Of a stretch of DNA of 64,000 nt, positions 57,891-64,000 are shown one piece after another. The stretch lies in NCBI GenBank assembly GCA_019916065.1, contig CM034244.1:27334471-27398470 (forward strand). The letters are read 5' to 3'. Position numbers and translations under genes: made by a program. Within the stretch, counting starts at the first letter, position 1. Every line of letters starts with the position of its first letter. The notes beneath the pieces were generated by a model that had not been told where the DNA came from, did no database searches, and saw only the letters and a list, made by a program, of their open reading frames with translations. This DNA comes from Vitellaria paradoxa (Eukaryota > Streptophyta > Magnoliopsida > Ericales > Sapotaceae).

Positions 57891-58312
57891 TGTAATGATC
57901 CGGATTTATTTTATATTAATTATTAAATAAATTTAATTTGTCATTTGAATTTAGTATTTTGAAATTTTTGTGATTTAATTTTAAGTTATATTTAAAAAGA
58001 GTTAAATTTTAGTAATCATTTAAAATTTTAAGGAGAATATATATTATTCTTAAATCCATGGAGTGATGGGTAATTAATTAAATTTGTTAGGAGGTTGTTT
58101 GTTAATTCAGCTACTATATATATATAATGCTGAAAAAAATAAAAAAAATATCTAGAGAGATAGATAGAGAGAGTGAGGGAGAGAGAAAGACAAATGGAAA
58201 GTGAGCGGCGCTGGAAGAAGGCTTTTTATAAATCCCTCGACATTAATAACTCGTCTAATTTTAAGAGGTAAGGGGTCGAGCCTATTATATTTTGTGTTTG
58301 TATGTGTGTGGT

Positions 58313-58343
<31 letters not shown>

Positions 58344-59902
58344 TTTGTATTAATGATGTTCTAGAATTTTGATGAGTTGCATGACTGGAACATTGGACGT
58401 TGGATTGAAAGCTAATTGTATGTATATACATGTTGTAATTAATTAATCTACTGAACGTTTGATTAAGTTATGTAATATATATATATATATATATGGGTGT
58501 GTGTTACAATTAATTGATCCAGTGAACACTTGGTCAAACGACAATTAAAAATATATAAATGCATGTATATATGATCTTATAATGACAAATTGATTCTAAA
58601 CATAACTTCGTTTGGAAGTGATGACTTTGATGAATTATTATTTAATTGTTTATTTATTTAATTCTTTTAATGTGATTGAAAAGATATTATACATCTATTG
58701 GATTGTTTTGTCATTTAGTGTTGAAAGCTTCCAGAGAATGACTTGCTAATATATATATATATATGAAATTTTGTCCTTTAGTGATTAAGACATCCAGTGA
58801 CTTTTCTAGTTTCATGGTCCATACGTGATATACAAATTATTATATATAAAAAATGCTTTTTTTAATTTAAGTTCTATTGATGTGATTGTACGGCACCCTC
58901 TGTGAGATTTCTTTGTTCATTAATTTGTTTAGAAATTTTGTGAATGTGTCGTGATTAAAATTTAAAGAAATTAATTATGCGGATAAAAAAAATTTAATGT
59001 TGTGTTTTGTTTAGATTGAGGGGTACTGAAAATATCAGATATACGTGCCTAATGGTTGAAAGTCTCGAAACCTGCACGGGGTTAGTTATCGATTTCAGTA
59101 GGCTAGTAACCTACGAATGAGCAAATGCCTAAGGGTGGCATATTATATTCCTGAGACTTCGGTTTAGGAAACCGACACCGAAGGATGGTGTATATTTGTT
59201 GGATCTTGTTTCTACGAGATAACCATGCAGACATCGAATGATGATGTATATTGGTTGGGTCCTGTTTCTACGGGACAACCAAGCAGCAGTACCTTGAAAA
59301 TCGAATTATTTTTCTTTTAATGTGTGATGTGATGCTAAAACGCAATTAATTATAACAAAGATAAATTGATAAATTGATTTAATTTATTGTTTGAGATTGC
59401 TTCTTGTGCATAACTGTTTCACTTAGAAGCATGTTAGGACATTATTGCATTTACATTATTATTAGGGTTCCGAGCACACGTGGTATTAGTGCTCATCCCC
59501 TTATAACTTGTGATGCAGGTAATGAATTTGACTCGCGCAGGACCTACTCAACATAGAAATTAGGAATTTATTTATTTGTTTTTATTTAATTACATTAGAA
59601 TTTTCTTTAGAAAATTATTTTTAGTGAATTGTGATAAGCCTCTGTTTGTGAGGTGATTATTAATTATTTTTATCTAACTTTGGGAGAATATTTGCGCTTA
59701 ATTTTTGGAGCTTTGTTGCCTAGTTGGTTTTGATTAAGGTATTTATTTAAATTTAAACTATGAATTTTATTTATCTATTTATTTTTTTCATTGCTCCATA
59801 GTATGTGTGTATGGTTCTAATGTAAGATAAGAAAAATTGTTAAACGGTGTAATATGTGTTCTTTTGTTTACATACTCAAGTTATGAAACTCGAGGTGTGA
59901 CA
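57891..59902 (+). mobile_element. Third chromovirus-type LTR, solo
   Basis: 2012 bp, starting TGTAATGATCC and ending CGAGGTGTGACA, flanked by a perfect 5 bp duplication TCATC (57886-57890 and 59903-59907). It has the family segments AGATATACGTGCC, GTAGGCTAGTAACCTACGAA and the hairpin unit pair (59167-59287). No internal region remains. The array copies at 15.46 and 53.33 kb lack it. Confidence 0.95.
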
Positions 59903-60618
59903 TCATCTCATTAAATTACTAGATAACTCCTTACTGACTAAAGACAAATAATTAAAGGACCAAAATATGTTTCCTTATGCAGCTGATATGCTCTCACATA
60001 AAAATTATTAGTTTGATATTTTTAAGCTCTCGAATTGTTTTCATGCTCTCCAGAGTCGGTTCAACCACTAGATAATTTGGGTAATTGGTTAAGTTCCCAT
60101 CAAATGAGAAGCTTCAAATTTAAATATATATATATATATATATATATTTAATTATTTTAAATTTATTATCTCTTTAATTTAAATACTTATCTTACTCTCA
60201 AATAGTTTTGAAATTTATCTTACTTCCTGTAATACAAGAACCCAAATTTAAAATATTTATATACATAGATATATCTAATTATTTTAGTTTTATCATTTCC
60301 TTAACTTCAAACCTCATCTTAATCTCAAATATTCTTGTAACTTATCTTAATTTATAAAAATAATTTCTCGTAATTCATTCAATGAGAAGATTCCAAATTT
60401 AAAATATATTTAATTATTTTCATTTTATCTATTTCTTAATTTCAATACTCATCTTAATGTCAAATATTTTTTTAGATCTCTCGTTTTAATTTATAGAAAT
60501 AATATCTCGTAAAAGTATGTATAAGACCCAAATTTTTAAGCCTAATTTTTTTTTTTATATCTTAAGCCCCCAAATAGTTTGGTACGACCTTGATACTCTC
60601 TATCATTCTCTCGATAAC
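59903..60618. repeat. Array block U6 and unclassified AT-rich repeat
   Basis: U6 is 59922-60000 (AGATAACTCCTTACTGACTA). 60120-60530 contains three loose copies of a roughly 130-160 bp unit with ATTATTTTAAATTTATTATC- and CTTATCTTACTCTCAAATA-like words. No gene. Confidence 0.6.
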
Positions 60619-61266
60619 TAGGGGTGCACAAAAAACTAGACAAATCAAAAACTAAACCAATTCGACTACTTTAATTCGATTTAGTTTGAGTCTATATTAA
60701 AATTGATTCAATTTTGGGTTAAAAAATAATAACCTAATATTTTCAGTTCAGTTCACGAATTAGTGGACAAAAAAACAAATCAAACCAAAATCAAACTGAA
60801 AATAACCCAACTAGAACTAACCAGAAACCAATCCAAAAAATATAATATATAATTATATAATATACATATTATTATATAATATTACATATTAAATAGTTTT
60901 TTTTTTTTTTTGAAACTAAAATATAAAACAATTACGGCTTTACTGCTTATAAAACAGTAACTATTAGGATTGAAAGTATATATAATATATGATTATATAT
61001 GATATTGTGCATATTATAATATTTATAGTATGGTATTAATATATAATATATCATTTATTTCAACGTTTAGGGTTCGAAAATAAATCAGTGGGGCCAACCT
61101 GATCTAATCTGATTTAGACTAACTTGAAAACTAAACCGATATTATCGTTTCAGTTCTAAATTGAAATCGATTCAATTCTGGCTCCAATTTTCAAGAATAG
61201 AAAAAAATCAATTCGATTTTAAGTTAAATATGAATTTGAACCAAACTGACTTGTGCACATCCCTAT
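60619..61266. mobile_element. hAT-type non-autonomous element
   Basis: Ends TAGGGGTGCACAA and, on the minus strand, TAGGGATGTGCACAA form imperfect terminal inverted repeats of a kind common in plant hAT-derived MITEs. The interior has matching aaaccaattcgac / attcgatt-type words. The flanking 8 bp (TCGATAAC left, GTAATAAC near the right end) agree only partly, so the target duplication has decayed. 648 bp, no coding capacity. Confidence 0.7.
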
Positions 61267-62200
61267 TTGTAATAACTGATGACTCTATAAAATATTGATT
61301 TGTTATTTTTTAAGCTCTTTATCAAGGTTGAAAGTTGTTTTCAAGCGCTTTATTATTTAGGTAGTGTTTGGCTCACCAACAAAAATTAAAAAAAAATTGT
61401 CATTTTTATCAAATTTTTTTAATTTTTACTATTTTTTTTTAATTTTTATAACTTTTTCTAATATTTTTCTAAATTTTATCAAAAATTTCCAGTTTTTACA
61501 AATGTTTATGAAACACTCAATTACCAACTTGTTACTTGTCAAAAAAAAAAAAAAGTGCAAAATTTTTCTTTTGGTACTCTTAAACGGCCCTTAATATAGT
61601 AAAAACCAAAGATTGAAAAAAAATGATTGTTTATTTTCAATCTCACTATTGCTTGCTGTGTAATAAAAATTAGGGACTGTGTGATCCGCACGAATAATTA
61701 AAATTAAATATAATTAAAATAATAATTTTATTAAAAATTGTTTTACTAAATTTAAAAAATTACTATTGAAAATGATAATCTAGAGTTAGAACTACTAAAA
61801 CTAAATTAATTACTATTAAGTTTTAATTAATTGTTAGGATGATTTTTTATTAACATAAGTAATAAATATTTCACCAAAATAATAATATTTTACATTTAAA
61901 ATAATTATTTATTATTACAAAATAATAATTGACTAATCAGTTTATTTATTATTTAAATTAAATTAATTACCATTAAAATAATAGTTTATTATTAAATGAT
62001 TTATTATCAAAATTAGTTAAAATATTCATTAAATTAAATAATAATTTATCATCAAAAATATTTTATTATTTGAATATTTTATACATGTTAATCATTATTT
62101 TCAAACCAAGCATAATTAAATTAAACTTGTAAAGTGTTACACTTATTTCAACACAATGCAATTATAACAGTTAGAATTTTGCTTTCATTATCCAAATTTT
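61267..62200. repeat. Array block V6 and very AT-rich sequence
   Basis: 61290-61380 matches V blocks (AAAATATTGATTTGTTATTT, TTCAAGCGCTTTATTATTTA, GTGTTTGGCTCACCAAC). 61680-62100 is made of TAATT/AATTA-rich sequence like that after V4 and V5. An open frame at 61364-61594 is low-complexity (Phe/Asn/Lys) and not a likely gene. Confidence 0.6.
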
Positions 62201-62479
62201 GCTTTCAGTGGTCCTTCGCAGTTAGCATCCGTAGTCGGTGGTCCTTGTGTGGTTGATGGGGTGGAGGTGCGAAGTTTGAAACGCTACAGGGGAAAAGGAC
62301 AACGCGGTGTGTCCTTTGCGGAATTTGATTCTAGCACGTGAAAAATTATGTTTTTATATTTTGAAATTATCTATCAGTCGTTGCCTGTGTAGTCTATAAA
62401 TATCAACTAGTATGGCTTCTCAATCACTTCAACGCTTGTAGTCATCTCTCAGGTTCTAAGTCTCTCTAATTGATCACTG
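62201..62479 (+). promoter_or_regulatory. Promoter and 5' leader of the terminal gene (block W4)
   Basis: GTCGGTGGTCCTTGTGTGGT and GGGGAAAAGGACAACGCGGT are diverged versions of block W. CACGTG (62335-62340) is a G-box core. TATAAA lies at 62395-62400, 80-85 bp ahead of the start codon, so transcription would begin near 62425-62435. A CT-rich leader (TCTCTCTAATTG) follows. An ATG at 62412 with a 9-codon frame is probably upstream of the transcription start. Confidence 0.72.
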
Positions 62480-62582
62480 ATGGAGATAATAACAATTCGC
62501 CCTATGCTTGCCCTGCTTGTGCTCGTCGGGGCTTGTTCGCTCATTCCAGCGATTCAAGCCAACAACTTGTGGGATTACTGCA
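62480..62582 (+). CDS. First exon of a secreted-protein gene, partial
   Basis: The reading frame starts at the ATG at 62480 and gives 34 residues plus one base before the donor A|GTGAGT at 62582/62583, a strong plant 5' splice site. The peptide has a short basic N-terminus (MEIITIRP), a hydrophobic core (MLALLVLVGACSL) and a likely signal-peptidase site after AIQA, so the mature protein would begin NNLWDYC. This predicts a secreted, possibly cysteine-containing protein. Without splicing the frame ends after 53 codons at a TAG (62639). The TATA box 80 bp upstream and the unusually even base composition support a real gene. I do not recognise the family from so short a piece; all later exons are outside the window or hidden in the intron. 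The preceding tandem array ends at its promoter. Confidence 0.7.
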
Positions 62583-62886
62583 GTGAGTTTTTGCTGTTCT
62601 CTACTTCTCTTTATTGTCTAACTGAGGATTAGTGAAATGTCTTTACTTTTCGCTTTCACTTGATTAATTTTTTTTTTCTTGTTTTGCCTTTCGTTAGAAT
62701 AGGTCCATATATGTTGTTGGAATAATTTTTTTTTAATAATTTGAGCTTAATTTCTTAAGTTCATTGTTGATTTTAGAAATAGTTTTCTAATAAGATTTGT
62801 TTTTTGGAATTGCATTTAGTTATCTTATTTTTTTTTAGAAATTAGGATAGTAGAAATAAAGAATCCGACAATATCTTAAAGTCAAA

Positions 62887-62922
<36 letters not shown>

Positions 62923-64000
62923 TGCATGAGAATATGCAATATTTATATTTATATATTTATATTTTTACTTTCTTTCCATTATTGCTTTTTAAAATTGATT
63001 TCTTGATAGAACTACAAACATGTATTTAGACTCCGTTTGGTAACATTTTCGTCTTCTAGTTTTTTGTTTATATTTTTAAAATTTTGTAAACTAGCAACAA
63101 AAACATATTTGATAAATCTATTTATGATTTTTTGTTTCCAAAAAAAATGAAAACATAAACAGAAAAAAATGTGTTTTCACTATGATTTTCTTTTCTGTTG
63201 TCAATATTTTGTCAATTTTAAAACTTTATCTTATTTTGTTACATTACATAAAAATAAATTATTTTATTAAAATATTTTATTAAAATAAGTTATTTTAATA
63301 AATAATATAATTAAATTCAATAAATTAAATTAATTATATAAATTAATCTAAATTATTTTTAATAATAATAAAACTAAATTATTTAATTTAATTTAATTTA
63401 ATAATTAATTATTGCTAAATTATATGAAATAAATATCATAATTATTTTATTAAATTTAATAATTAAATTAATTTATATAAACTAATTAATAATAAATAAT
63501 TAAAGTACATTAATTTTTAATTTAATTTAATAATTATTATTAAATTATTTTAAATAATATCATAATTAAATTAAATTATTTATGATTTAATTAATTTAAT
63601 TTATATAAAATATATTTTTATTTAATTATTTTAATAAATAATTTAATTAATTTAAAAATAAATAATTTAATTTAATAATTAATCTAATTTAATTATTTAT
63701 TTAGTATGAAACACATTTTATTAAATTATTTTTAATAAATAATAAATTTTATTATATTTTATTATATTTTATATTTATTAAATTAAATGATTTTAATAAA
63801 TAATTTATCATATTAATTTAATTAATTATATTAATTTAATTAAATTAATATAAAATATATTTTATTAAGTTCGATTATTTTTTTAAAACTAAAAAAATTA
63901 AATATTTTCTAAAATAAAAAATTAATAATTATAAGCAAATTTGCATTTCTAAATACAGTTTCAGTTTTTATTTCAAAAAAATAAACGACAACAGAAAATA
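62583..64000 (+). other. Probable first intron with microsatellite and foldback-like insertion
   Basis: After the GTGAGT donor the sequence is AT-rich. It holds an ATT microsatellite (about 62887-62922), and from about 63030 (CTCCGTTTGGTAACATTTTC) a segment with the look of a MITE or foldback element: the start ttttctgttt / gtttttgttt words are mirrored near the window end by AAAAATAAACGACAACAGAA. 63240-63860 is almost pure A/T with many short AATTAAATT palindromes. No acceptor or second exon can be identified. Confidence 0.5.

Noticed and set aside
62412..62441. Nine-codon upstream open frame in the terminal gene leader
   Set aside because: It starts only 12 bases after the TATA box, so it should lie upstream of the transcription start.
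1..64000. CRISPR arrays, bacterial operons, organellar insertions, rRNA operons
   Set aside because: No regularly spaced identical repeats with unique spacers, no ribosome-binding-site-led gene strings and no plastid or mitochondrial genes were seen anywhere in the window.

Overview
This is plant nuclear DNA, almost certainly from an angiosperm. It is very AT-rich intergenic sequence packed with plant transposable elements: a chromodomain-bearing Ty3/gypsy element, a gag-only Ty1/copia element, a 5S-carrying Cassandra TRIM, a CACTA transposon with a TNP2-type transposase, tRNA-derived SINEs and several MITEs. No bacterial, organellar or viral operon structure is present. The species cannot be fixed from the sequence alone.

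Layout. 1-6697 is the 3' three quarters of a chromovirus (gag, protease, RT, RNase H, integrase, chromodomain, PPT, 3' LTR); its pol is one frame broken by six stops. 6698-11259, 21929-26962 and 39540-43795 are three copies (R1, R2, R3) of a composite repeat that joins CACTA-like subterminal repeats to a degenerate polyprotein tail, a PPT-like site, an LTR-like block and a PBS-like site. 15952-21120 is a complete-ended CACTA element with a 3'-deleted transposase gene. 27910-37200 is a minus-strand Ty3 LTR, split by a Ty1/copia element (30483-36953), which is itself split by a 1600 bp solo LTR. 37739-38011 is a tRNA-derived SINE. 48247-51126 is a Cassandra element whose 5S-like domain is split by a chromovirus solo LTR. 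57891-59902 is another solo LTR of that family.

The background into which these elements jumped is itself repeated. Blocks that I call W (promoter-like, usually with CACGTG), X, Y, Z, U and V recur in the same order from about 11 kb to 62 kb. The last W block (about 62.2 kb) is followed by a TATA box, a start codon, a signal-peptide exon and a good splice donor. This is the only convincing host gene, and its remainder lies beyond the window. I infer that the array is the multiplied intergenic/promoter region of a tandem gene family whose gene bodies are missing from the earlier units. Because the units are paralogous, several insertions (Cassandra, CACTA, SINE, two MITEs) have visible empty sites elsewhere in the same window, so their boundaries and relative order can be read directly.

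No gene cluster or operon-like system is present. The interest lies in the nesting, the composite repeat, a near-perfect 50 bp hairpin at 12.2 kb and the fossil gene array.
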